Below are positions 37,048-45,252 of a DNA stretch of 64,000 nt, piece after piece. Numbering within the stretch: the stretch's first letter is position 1; every line of letters starts with the position of its first letter. The position numbers and the translations under genes are program-made. The notes under the pieces are model-generated. The model searched no databases. It was given only the letters and a program-made list of their open reading frames with translations, and was not told the origin of the DNA. The DNA comes from Clostridium lentum (GTDB lineage Bacteria > Bacillota > Clostridia > Clostridiales > Clostridiaceae), in assembly GCF_014287815.1 (NCBI RefSeq), contig NZ_JACOOQ010000012.1, positions 28,937-92,936 of the forward strand, read 5' to 3'.

Positions 37048-37104
37048 TTGTAAAATTCCCAGTAATATGATAGAATGAAATCAAAGTTGTTGATAACGTT
37101 TACT
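37048..37104 (+). promoter_or_regulatory. Promoter with downstream cre-like site
   Basis: TTGTAA (37048-37053), a 17-base spacer and TAGAAT (37071-37076) form a promoter. TGATAACGTTTACT at 37091-37104 differs from the cre consensus TGWAARCGYTWNCW at one position and would lie at about +8 to +21, a roadblock position for CcpA. Confidence 0.6.
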
Positions 37105-37266
37105 AAAGTGAGTTGTAAGTGAGTATGCATTCAGCTATGTATAGGTATTATGATTGTTGAGAATTTATTGGGTAAAATTGAGGAAAGAGTGTCAAAACCA
37201 TTTTAAAAATTTACATTTAGTAACGGATATTAATAAAAAAGGGGCTATAAAAAGTCCCTTTTTTAT
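37083..37266 (+). ncRNA. Candidate CcpA-controlled short transcript
   Basis: A promoter and cre-like site are followed by about 180 nt and then a strong terminator (AAAAAAGGGGCT with AGTCCCTTTTTT, 37235-37264). No gene on this strand lies between them. The only frame of note is an 18-codon ORF at 37150-37206 with a weak ribosome site. This is either a small RNA, a small-peptide mRNA, or the remains of a lost gene's control region. Confidence 0.45.
37235..37266. terminator. Bidirectional terminator
   Basis: A 12-position stem with six A on the left and six T on the right ends both the orphan transcript and the leftward small gene. Confidence 0.85.
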
Positions 37267-37280
37267 TATGTATTATTTAA

Positions 37281-37466
37281 TTAAAGAATACCTTCTATCT
37301 TTAATAAATTTTCTAATTGTTGTACTTTTTCAGATAAAGCAACAAATTTTTGTTTTAAAACATCTTTTTCTAATGATTCATCATTAATGAAATTCTCTAT
37401 ATCTTCCACAGCTTTTAATGCTGCTTCAATATCTTCTTGTGCTAATTTTAAATTTCCTTCTTTCAT
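37281..37466 (-). CDS. Small predicted coiled-coil protein
   Basis: I recognise no family. The 61-residue protein is almost wholly helical and charged, with heptad-like spacing (LKAVEDIENFINDESLEKDV, LSEKVQQLENLL). AAAAGGAG stands nine bases before the ATG and a terminator follows the stop, so it is a real gene and not a shadow frame. It has no signal or membrane segment. It lies between ccpA and spmA on the opposite strand. Confidence 0.65.
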   Translation of the reverse strand: MKEGNLKLAQEDIEAALKAVEDIENFINDESLEKDVLKQKFVALSEKVQQLENLLKIEGIL

Positions 37467-37585
37467 TGGTGTATCTCCTTTTTAGGTAAAATATAGAATA
37501 AAATATATATTGATATCTTTATGGTATCACTAATAAAAAAGCTATGCAAGGCATATATTTTAATTATCTAAGGGGGGATTTTTAG

Positions 37586-38161
37586 ATGATTAACTACATA
37601 TGGTTTATTATGATTTTTTTAGGTTTATTGGTGAGTGTTTTATCTGGAAATGGTGAAACTATGTCTAATGATATTATTTCATCCATAGAAAGTACAGTAA
37701 CATTTGTGGTGGGTCTTACAGGATTAATGTGTTTTTGGTGTGGAGTAATGAAGATAGCAGAAAAAAGTGGATTTACTGAAAAGTTAGCTAAAGTTATGAA
37801 GCCTATATTAAAATTGATATTTAAGGATGCAGCTAAAGATGAAAAGGCGTTAGGGGCTATAGTAATGAATATAACAGCAAATATGATGGGCCTTGGAAAT
37901 GCAGCAACGCCTTTTGGAATAAAGGCTATGGAAGAAATGCAACGCTTAAATAAAGATAAGGAAAAGGCATCTAATGATATGTGTTTATTTTTAGTATTAA
38001 ATGCAGCTTGTATACAACTTGTACCATCTACTGTTATTTCCATTAGAGCTACTGCGAATTCTAGCAATCCAGGTGTGATTATAATTCCTGCAATAATTTC
38101 AACGGCAATGGCATCTATATGTGGAGTGATTTGCTGCAAGGTTTTGCAAAAGTACTTTTAA
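37586..38161 (+). CDS. spmA: Spore maturation protein A
   Basis: This 191-residue membrane protein carries a Gate/nucleoside-recognition domain (NMMGLGNAATPFGIKAMEEM, typical of SpmA). In Bacillus and Clostridium perfringens SpmA and SpmB are needed for spore-core dehydration and heat resistance. Its ribosome site is unusually G-rich (AAGGGGGGA), a candidate pairing site for the C-rich sRNAs. spmB follows after 12 bp. Confidence 0.93.
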   Translation: MINYIWFIMIFLGLLVSVLSGNGETMSNDIISSIESTVTFVVGLTGLMCFWCGVMKIAEKSGFTEKLAKVMKPILKLIFKDAAKDEKALGAIVMNITANMMGLGNAATPFGIKAMEEMQRLNKDKEKASNDMCLFLVLNAACIQLVPSTVISIRATANSSNPGVIIIPAIISTAMASICGVICCKVLQKYF

Positions 38162-38173
38162 TTTGGAGGTAAA

Positions 38174-38698
38174 ATGTTTAATTATATAACCAAAAGTATT
38201 ATACCAATAATAGTACTTATAATAATAACTTATGGAATGATAAAAGGTAGGAAAGTATACCAATGGTTTGTTGAAGGTGCTAAGGAAGGGTTAAAGGTTT
38301 GTGCCAATATATTTCCATATTTATTAGCAATGATAGTGGCAGTGAATATATTTAGAAGCGCTAAATTATTGGATTTTGTTAATAATTTTATATCGCCTGT
38401 AGCAAGTATTATAGGTTTGCCAAAAGAAGTTGTTCCATTAGTACTAATAAAACCTTTATCTGGCAGTGGAGCTATGGGAATTTTTACAGATATATTGAAT
38501 AATTATGGCGCTGATAGCTTTATTGGTCTTGTAGCATCTGTAATTATGGGGACAACAGAAACAATTTTTTATACTGTAACAGTGTATTTTGGTGCTATAA
38601 AAATAAAAAAAGTGCGTCATACTGTATGGGCAGCTGTTATGGCAGATATGATAGCGATAATTATGGCAATTTTAATGGTAAAGTTATTAATATGTTAA
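38174..38698 (+). CDS. spmB: Spore maturation protein B
   Basis: This 174-residue membrane protein is the SpmB partner. Landmarks are EGAKEGLKVCANIFPYLLAM and VPLVLIKPLSGSGAMGIFTD, with four to five membrane segments. It acts with SpmA in the forespore or mother-cell membrane during spore maturation. TTGGAGG precedes the ATG. It is the last gene of the spmAB operon. Confidence 0.93.
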   Translation: MFNYITKSIIPIIVLIIITYGMIKGRKVYQWFVEGAKEGLKVCANIFPYLLAMIVAVNIFRSAKLLDFVNNFISPVASIIGLPKEVVPLVLIKPLSGSGAMGIFTDILNNYGADSFIGLVASVIMGTTETIFYTVTVYFGAIKIKKVRHTVWAAVMADMIAIIMAILMVKLLIC

Positions 38699-38787
38699 AT
38701 TTCCCAATTATGTAGAAGTATTATAGCCTTTATGTTTTTATTTAGTTATAATGAAAATAAATAATTTCAAAAGAGGAGGATAAATAT

Positions 38788-40044
38788 ATGAAAGGACAAT
38801 TCTATAAGGCAAAAAGACACAAGCTATTAGAAAAAGTTAAGGATAACTCAGTGATAGTTTTATTTGCAGGTAATGCACCAAAGAAAACTGCTGATGAAGC
38901 TTATCCATTCACACCAAATAGAAATTTTTATTATTTAACTGGTGTTCAAGAACCAGATCATATTTTATTAATGAGTAAGATAAATGGTAAAGAAAAGAAT
39001 ATCTTATTCATTAAAGATATAGATTTAGAGTTAGAAAAATGGATAGGAAAAAGCTTAAGAGAAAATGAAGCTTTAGACATTGCTGGCGTTGATGAAGTTA
39101 TGTTTAAGAGCACTTTTGAAGATTATTTTCATAGATTAATTTCAATGAAAGAAGAATTCAATTTATATTTAGATTTAGAAAGAGATGCTTTTAATTCAAT
39201 GAATAGTATTTCACAAATATTTGCTAAGGAAATAGTAAGTAAATATCCTCAAATTTCCGTAAGAAACATATATGCATCTATAGCAGCCTTAAGACTTATT
39301 AAAAGTAATGAGGAAATAGAAAATATTAAAGAAGCCATAAAAATCACTATAGCTGGCGTTGAAACATTAATGAAAAATGCACAAGATGGAATGAAGGAAT
39401 ATGAACTTGAAGCATATTTTGATTTTAACTGTAAAAGTAAAGGTGTTAAGGATTTAGCTTTTAACACTATTGCTGCTACAGGAAAAAATGCTACAGTTCT
39501 TCATTATGTTGATAATAATGCAGAAATGAAAGATGGAGACTTAATTCTTTTTGATTTAGGTGCACAATATAAATATTATAATGCTGATATTTCTAGAACT
39601 TTTCCAGTAAATGGTAAGTTCACAGCAAGACAAAAGGAAGTTTATAATGCGGTATTAAAAGTTAACGAAGAAATAATAAAGACAATTAAACCAGGTATAA
39701 CAACAGCAGAACTAAATGCTAAGGCAAATTATTTATTAGGAGAGGCTTGTGTAAGTTTAGGTTTATTAGAAGATAAAAAAGATTTTAGAAAGTATTATTT
39801 CCATAGTATAGGTCATAGCTTAGGTTTAGATACTCATGATGTAATAATAGATAGAAACTTTACTTTTGAACCTGGTATGGTTTATACAGTGGAACCAGGT
39901 CTTTATATACCAGAAGAATCAATTGGTATAAGAATAGAAGATGACATTCTTGTTACAGAAGATGGGTCTATTAACCTAACAAAGGATATGATTAAGACAG
40001 TGGAAGAAATAGAAGATTTTATGTCAAGAAATAGAATAAATTAA
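38788..40044 (+). CDS. Aminopeptidase P-family metallopeptidase (Xaa-Pro)
   Basis: This 418-residue protein has the two-domain aminopeptidase P layout: an N-terminal creatinase-like domain (VIVLFAGNAPKKTADEAYPF) and a pita-bread catalytic domain. The five metal ligands are visible in FDLGA, YNADISRTF, HSIGHSLGLDTHD, TVEPGLY and RIEDD. It removes N-terminal residues before proline in the cytoplasm. AGAGGAGG precedes the ATG. It is monocistronic. Confidence 0.92.
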   Translation: MKGQFYKAKRHKLLEKVKDNSVIVLFAGNAPKKTADEAYPFTPNRNFYYLTGVQEPDHILLMSKINGKEKNILFIKDIDLELEKWIGKSLRENEALDIAGVDEVMFKSTFEDYFHRLISMKEEFNLYLDLERDAFNSMNSISQIFAKEIVSKYPQISVRNIYASIAALRLIKSNEEIENIKEAIKITIAGVETLMKNAQDGMKEYELEAYFDFNCKSKGVKDLAFNTIAATGKNATVLHYVDNNAEMKDGDLILFDLGAQYKYYNADISRTFPVNGKFTARQKEVYNAVLKVNEEIIKTIKPGITTAELNAKANYLLGEACVSLGLLEDKKDFRKYYFHSIGHSLGLDTHDVIIDRNFTFEPGMVYTVEPGLYIPEESIGIRIEDDILVTEDGSINLTKDMIKTVEEIEDFMSRNRIN

Positions 40045-40109
40045 TTAAAGTTAAAAAATTCTATTGCATAATAAAAAAATAATTGTATAATATAAGTTGA
40101 AAAATGAAT

Positions 40110-40336
40110 AACGTAAGGGTAGAGGCGCAATAATTATTAGTATTATTAATGAGGTAAGCACTATGATTTAGTAAGAAAGGAATTGTTGCCGAAGTATACA
40201 ACTGATGCTTTAAGGTTGTATAGCTGGGGATGCATAAAATATATGTATCACTGTCACAAATTACATTTGTGGTGAGCTATCATTTGAGGAATTTTATGAT
40301 TATTATAAGCCTTGAGTGTTAACTCAAGGCTTTTTT
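40110..40336 (+). promoter_or_regulatory. Lysine riboswitch with terminator
   Basis: The lysine (L-box) aptamer core is seen in order: GGGTAGAGGCGCAA (40117-40130), TTGCCGAAG (40186-40194), AGCTGGGGATGCATA and ATCACTGTCAC. A terminator follows at 40307-40336 (GCCTTGAGTGTTAACTCAAGGC and T-run). Lysine binding would favour termination and shut off the NhaC-family gene, as for LysW-type carriers. The 175 bases between terminator and gene hold a hairpin GTGTAAA/TTTACAC at 40463-40485. Confidence 0.9.
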
Positions 40337-40510
40337 GTTTAAGATAGTTACTCTTAAGTGTATTCATTAAAATATGATAGTGTAAAGTTTTGCATGAAAA
40401 AATAGTCTATGGATAATTTTTAATAATAATTAAAAAATAACGTTAGAATTTAAAAGAAAAGTAGTGTAAAAAAACTTTACACCAACCAAAATATTTTAGG
40501 GGGTAAAAAT

Positions 40511-42223
40511 ATGAAAAAAATTTTTAAGAAAATTTTTGGTTTAACTATGATGATATTTATGTTATCAACAACATTTGTTTTTGCATCAGAATTTGAACTG
40601 ACAGTAAGTAATGCTGAGGAATTTGGAATATTTACATTAATACCACCAATAGTTGCAATATTATTAGCATTTATAACTAAAAATGTTGTTATTTCATTAT
40701 TTATTGGAGTTTTATCAGGTGGATTTATTTTGAATCTAACAGGATTTAATGTATTTGGAGCTTTAACACAAGCATTTTTAGATTTTATTAATAGAGCATT
40801 AAATTCATTATCTGATCCATGGAATGCAGGAATCGTAATGCAAGTTCTTGTAATTGGAGGAGTTATTAATTTAGTTGCTAAAATGGGGGGGGCAAAGGCT
40901 ATTGCTGAAGCTTTAGCAAAGAAAGCAAAAACTGCAAAAAGTGCTCAACTTATAACTTGGTTTTTAGGAATATGCGTATTCTTTGATGATTATGCAAATT
41001 CATTAATTGTTGGTCCAATAATGAGACCAGTGGCAGATAAAATGAAAATATCAAGAGAAAGATTAGCATTTATAATTGATGCAACAGCAGCACCAATAGC
41101 TGGTCTTGCCATAATATCAACTTGGATTGGTTTAGAAGTAAGCTTAATTTCAGAAGGATTTGAATCAATAGGTGTTGAAGCTAGTGGATTTGGAGTATTC
41201 CTTCAAACAATACCTTATAGATTCTATAACATATTAATACTTGCATTTATTGTGATTACAATAATAACTTTAAGGGAATTTGGTCCAATGAGAAAAGCTG
41301 AAATATCAGCAAGAAAGTTAAAAGATTTAACTAATGAAGAAATTGCAGTAACTTCTTCTCACATGGATGAATTAGAACCAAAAGAAGGTGTAAAACTAAG
41401 CATTTGGAATGCAATTGTACCAATAGGTGCATTAATTATTTCAGCTATAGTTGCTTTTTACTATAGTGGATATTCATCAATAATGGCTGGTGATGATATA
41501 GCTATTAAAGCGATAGTAACAAATTCACCATTATCATTTAAAGCAATATTAGAAGTTTTTGCAGCATCAGATGCATCAATTGCATTATTACAATCTGCAA
41601 TATTTTCTACTGTAGTTGCAATAGTTATGGCAGTATGGAAGAAGATATTTACTATAAGTGAAGCTATAGAAGTATGGATTGATGGAATGAAGGGCCTTAT
41701 AATAACAGCAGTAATTCTTATATTAGCCTGGTCATTAGGATCTGTAATAAAAGAATTAGGAGCTGCTGAATATTTAGTAGAAGCATTGAATGGTGCTATA
41801 CCTGCATTTTTATTACCAAGTTTAATATTTATTCTTGGAGCAATAATATCTTTCTCAACAGGTTCAGCATATGGAACAATGAGCATACTTATGCCATTGG
41901 CAATTCCATTAGCATATAAAATTAATCCAGAAATGTCATTTGTAATTGTAAGTACAAGTGCTGTATTAACAGGAGCGATATTTGGGGATCACTGTTCTCC
42001 AATATCAGATACAACAATACTTTCGTCAATGGGAGCTGGATGTAGTCATATAGAACATGTTAAGACACAAATGTGGTATGCATTATTTGTAGCTGCAATA
42101 ACTATACTATTTGGATATATTCCGGCAGGATTTGGGCTTCCAATATATATAGTATTACCAATGTCTTGTGTAGCATTGTTTATAGGAGTAATGATATTTG
42201 GTAAGAAAGTAGAAGAAGATTAA
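40511..42223 (+). CDS. NhaC-family carrier, probable lysine transporter
   Basis: This 570-residue membrane protein has a hydrophobic N-terminal segment ending FVFASEF that could be a signal or first helix, then about twelve membrane segments with the NhaC-family signature TGSAYGTMSILMPLA and GDHCSPISDTTILSS. NhaC-family proteins exchange sodium and protons, but members behind lysine riboswitches are thought to import lysine. The upstream lysine riboswitch supports that here. The ribosome site TTTTAGGGGGTAAA is G-rich and partly complementary to sRNA copy B. Confidence 0.87.
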   Translation: MKKIFKKIFGLTMMIFMLSTTFVFASEFELTVSNAEEFGIFTLIPPIVAILLAFITKNVVISLFIGVLSGGFILNLTGFNVFGALTQAFLDFINRALNSLSDPWNAGIVMQVLVIGGVINLVAKMGGAKAIAEALAKKAKTAKSAQLITWFLGICVFFDDYANSLIVGPIMRPVADKMKISRERLAFIIDATAAPIAGLAIISTWIGLEVSLISEGFESIGVEASGFGVFLQTIPYRFYNILILAFIVITIITLREFGPMRKAEISARKLKDLTNEEIAVTSSHMDELEPKEGVKLSIWNAIVPIGALIISAIVAFYYSGYSSIMAGDDIAIKAIVTNSPLSFKAILEVFAASDASIALLQSAIFSTVVAIVMAVWKKIFTISEAIEVWIDGMKGLIITAVILILAWSLGSVIKELGAAEYLVEALNGAIPAFLLPSLIFILGAIISFSTGSAYGTMSILMPLAIPLAYKINPEMSFVIVSTSAVLTGAIFGDHCSPISDTTILSSMGAGCSHIEHVKTQMWYALFVAAITILFGYIPAGFGLPIYIVLPMSCVALFIGVMIFGKKVEED

Positions 42224-42265
42224 GCAAGCATAATAAAAAAGAGGGCATTAAATATAGGAGCAAAT

Positions 42266-42318
42266 AAAAAAGATTTCTAACAGAATTATTAGGGGCAATT
42301 CTGTTGGAAATCTTTTTA
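42266..42318. terminator. Terminator after the NhaC-family gene
   Basis: AAAAAGATTTCTAACAGAATT pairs with AATTCTGTTGGAAATCTTTTT with one wobble. It can work in both directions between convergent genes. Confidence 0.88.
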
Positions 42319-42347
42319 AATTAAATATTTTGATATGCACTGTTTAA

Positions 42348-42845
42348 TTATTTATGTGGTGGTGGATTAATAAGTGTATTTACCAATATAGAGATTATTA
42401 TTCCAAGAATTGTTTCAAAAGATCTATTTAATGCATAATATATTGGATCAGAGTAAGCATGAGCAGTAGTTACTCCAAGGAATGCTATGCATGTGATATT
42501 AATTGCACCAGGTCTTTTAATTTTATTACATAGTGATATCATAATAATTATACCAAGACCAATTAACATATAGATTATCAATTTAGAGATATATGTATTT
42601 GAAATATGATTTTCTAAAAATCTAAATATTAATAAGAATAATAATCCAGAAAATGCCCCAATTATAGTTCCAACGCCACGATTTATGCCTGTGCGAACAG
42701 AATTTGTAACAGTATCACCTAAACAAATAACTGCTGTAAGGCAAGAGAAAAATGGTTCATTAGGAATTAAAAGTAGACATAGAAAAACAGCAAGTCCTGA
42801 TTTGAAAGTTCTAAGGCCTACTTTAGGTAATTTAAAATAATTCAT
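42348..42845 (-). CDS. FUSC / aromatic-acid-exporter-like membrane protein (DUF939 type)
   Basis: This 165-residue protein has four to five membrane segments and the N-terminal GLRTFKSGLAVFLCLLL and VTNSVRTGINRGVGTIIGAF of the FUSC/DUF939 family. Only the membrane half is present; the cytoplasmic C-terminal domain of longer members is absent, but short members are common. The substrate is unknown. ATG 42845 is preferred because AAAGGATG abuts the upstream ATG at 42854 with no spacing. Confidence 0.75.
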   Translation of the reverse strand: MNYFKLPKVGLRTFKSGLAVFLCLLLIPNEPFFSCLTAVICLGDTVTNSVRTGINRGVGTIIGAFSGLLFLLIFRFLENHISNTYISKLIIYMLIGLGIIIMISLCNKIKRPGAINITCIAFLGVTTAHAYSDPIYYALNRSFETILGIIISILVNTLINPPPHK

Positions 42846-42916
42846 TGTATACATCCTTTCATGTTATTATTATAACAAATAAAAAACAAAAATATAGAGG
42901 TATAAGTACATAAAAT

Positions 42917-42945
42917 TTGACAGTTTTTTTATTTTATAATATCAT
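42917..42945 (+). promoter_or_regulatory. Promoter of the metG leader
   Basis: TTGACA (42917-42922), 17-base spacer, TATCAT (42940-42945). Confidence 0.6.
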
Positions 42946-42952
42946 AAAATTG

Positions 42953-43218
42953 ATAAATGTATAGAAGAGAAGAGTAGTATAATTAATTGCTAAAGAGAGC
43001 TGGAGATGGTGGAAACCAGTGCATTAAAATTATATGAAGATGGACTTGGAGCAGATCATCTGAAAGTTTAAGTAAGATGGTACGGGTGCAACCGTTATAT
43101 TGCAAAGTGAAGATATTCACTTAATGAGAAATTTATTGTGAAATAAGTTTAAAATAGAGTGGTAACACGTATATAACGTCTCTATATGGGTAAAACAGCC
43201 TATATAGAGACTTTTTTT
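42953..43218 (+). promoter_or_regulatory. T-box leader, methionine (ATG specifier)
   Basis: The stem I start AGAGAGCTGGAGATGGTGG is followed by the specifier-loop segment GAAGATGGACTTGGAG with ATG at 43040-43042. The T-box segment GAGTGGTAACACG contains TGGT (43160-43163) for pairing with ACCA of tRNA-Met. A terminator GTCTCTATAT/ATATAGAGAC with T-run ends the leader. The specifier matches the downstream synthetase. Confidence 0.9.
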
Positions 43219-43246
43219 ATATAATTATTTTTTAGGAGGAATAGAT

Positions 43247-45190
43247 ATGTGTAAAAAACCTTACTATATAACTACACCAATTTATTATCCATCAACTAAG
43301 CTACACATTGGTAATACATATACAACTGTAGCAGCTGATGCCATAGCAAGATATAAGAGATTAACAGGATATGATGTAATGTTCTTAACAGGAACAGATG
43401 AACATGGACAAAAGATTCAAAGAATCGCTGAAGAAAAGGGAATAACACCAAAAGAGCACGTTGATGAAATTGTTGCTGGAATCAAAGATTTATGGACTAT
43501 GATGAACATAAGCTATGATAAATTTATCAGAACCACTGATGATTATCATAAAGAAACAGTTCAAAAGATATTTAAGCAATTATATGATCAAGGAGATATA
43601 TATAAATCTTCATATGAAGGATTATACTGTACTCCATGTGAATCATTTTGGACTGAAACTCAATTAGTAGATGGAAACTGTCCTGATTGTGGCAGACCAG
43701 TAGAAGCATCAAAGGAAGAAGCATACTTCTTTAGAATGAGCAAATATGCTGATAGATTAATGGAATACATTGAATCTCATCCAGAATTTATACAACCAGA
43801 ATCAAGAAAAAATGAAATGGTTAATAACTTTTTAAAACCAGGTTTACAAGATCTATGTGTCTCAAGAACAAGCTTTAACTGGGGAGTTCCTGTAACATTT
43901 GATGAAGGACATGTAGTTTATGTTTGGATAGATGCATTATCAAACTATATTTCTGCTTTAGGGTATGGGAGTGATAATGATGAGTTATTCAAAAAATTCT
44001 GGCCAGCAGATGTTCATTTAATAGGTAAAGACATATTAAGATTCCATACTATTTATTGGCCAATAATGTTAATGGCATTAGGTCTTGAATTACCAAAACA
44101 AGTATTTGGTCACGGATGGTTACTTGTAGATGGTGGAAAGATGTCAAAGTCAAAAGGCAATGTAGTAGATCCAGTTACTTTAGTGGAAAACTTTGGAGTT
44201 GATGCTGTAAGATATTATTTATTAAGAGAAATCCCATTTGGAGCAGATGGATTATTTAATAATGAAATATTCATCAAGAAGATAAACTCAGATTTATGTA
44301 ATGACCTAGGAAATCTTCTTTCAAGAACAGTTGCAATGGTTGAAAAATACTTTGATGGAGAAATTCCAGCACCACTTGCTAAAGAATCAATTGATGATGA
44401 ACTTATCACATTAGCATTAGAAACTCCTAAAAAAGTTTCAGCTTCAATAGATGAATTAAGAATTCCAGAAGCATTAGAGCATATATTTGAGCTTATAGGA
44501 AGAGCCAATAAATATATAGATGAGACAACTCCTTGGATTTTAGCTAAGGATGAAGAAAAGAAAGAAAGACTTGGAACAGTTTTATATAACTTAGTAGAAA
44601 GTTTAAGATTCTCTTCTGTATTATTATCAGCATTTTTACCTTCAACAAGTGAAAAGATAGATGCACAATTAAATATAACTACAAAGTCATTTGAATCCTT
44701 AAGTGGATTTGATGGAACTACTCCAGGAACTAAAGTTTCAAAAGGAGAAGCATTATTCCCTAGAATAGATGTTGAAAAGAAATTAGAGGAATTAGAAGCT
44801 TTAAGATTAGCTGCAATAGAAGCTAATAAGCCAAAGGAAGAATATAAAATGCAACCTATAAAGGAAGAAATCACAATAGATGATTTTTCAAAGATAGATT
44901 TAAGAGTTGTAAAAGTTCTTGCTTGTGAGCCAATTAAAGGAGCTAAAAAGTTATTAAAATTAAAAGTTGATTTAAATGGTGAAGAAAGACAAGTGGTATC
45001 AGGAATAGCAGTACATTACAAGCCAGAAGAATTAGTTGGTAAGTATGTAGTTCTTGTTGCTAACCTAAAGCCAGTTAAATTAAGAGGAGAATTATCTCAA
45101 GGAATGATCCTAGCAGCATCAACAGATGATGATAGCATATTAACTTTAGTAAATCCGGGTGAATTACCAACAGGAAGCCAAGTTAGATAA
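43247..45190 (+). CDS. metG: Methionine--tRNA ligase
   Basis: This 647-residue Bacillus-type MetRS has the HIGH variant HIGN in TKLHIGNTYTT, one zinc knuckle (CTPC...CPDC near residue 127), an intact KMSKS ([10 protein letters not shown]), and a C-terminal tRNA-binding EMAP/Trbp111-like domain (about residues 540-647, DFSKIDLRVVKVLACEPI). It charges initiator and elongator tRNA-Met. AGGAGG precedes the ATG, and control is by the T-box. Confidence 0.96.
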   Translation: MCKKPYYITTPIYYPSTKLHIGNTYTTVAADAIARYKRLTGYDVMFLTGTDEHGQKIQRIAEEKGITPKEHVDEIVAGIKDLWTMMNISYDKFIRTTDDYHKETVQKIFKQLYDQGDIYKSSYEGLYCTPCESFWTETQLVDGNCPDCGRPVEASKEEAYFFRMSKYADRLMEYIESHPEFIQPESRKNEMVNNFLKPGLQDLCVSRTSFNWGVPVTFDEGHVVYVWIDALSNYISALGYGSDNDELFKKFWPADVHLIGKDILRFHTIYWPIMLMALGLELPKQVFGHGWLLVDGGKMSKSKGNVVDPVTLVENFGVDAVRYYLLREIPFGADGLFNNEIFIKKINSDLCNDLGNLLSRTVAMVEKYFDGEIPAPLAKESIDDELITLALETPKKVSASIDELRIPEALEHIFELIGRANKYIDETTPWILAKDEEKKERLGTVLYNLVESLRFSSVLLSAFLPSTSEKIDAQLNITTKSFESLSGFDGTTPGTKVSKGEALFPRIDVEKKLEELEALRLAAIEANKPKEEYKMQPIKEEITIDDFSKIDLRVVKVLACEPIKGAKKLLKLKVDLNGEERQVVSGIAVHYKPEELVGKYVVLVANLKPVKLRGELSQGMILAASTDDDSILTLVNPGELPTGSQVR

Positions 45191-45197
45191 TTAAAAC

Positions 45198-45229
45198 AAG
45201 GTGTTGAGCATGCTCAGCACCTTATTTTT
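45198..45229 (+). terminator. Hairpin between metG and its paralogue
   Basis: AAGGTGTTGAGCA pairs with TGCTCAGCACCTT (one wobble), followed by ATTTTT. It is probably a partial terminator that lowers expression of the second synthetase-like gene. Confidence 0.7.
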
Positions 45230-45252
45230 AAAATTGATAAGAGGGGTATTTT

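Noticed and set aside
37154..37387. 77-codon plus-strand ORF after ccpA
   Set aside because: It runs through a strong terminator and over the opposite-strand small gene, and has no ribosome site.
44215..44874. 219-codon minus-strand ORF inside metG
   Set aside because: It is an antisense shadow of the MetRS coding sequence; long only because of codon bias.
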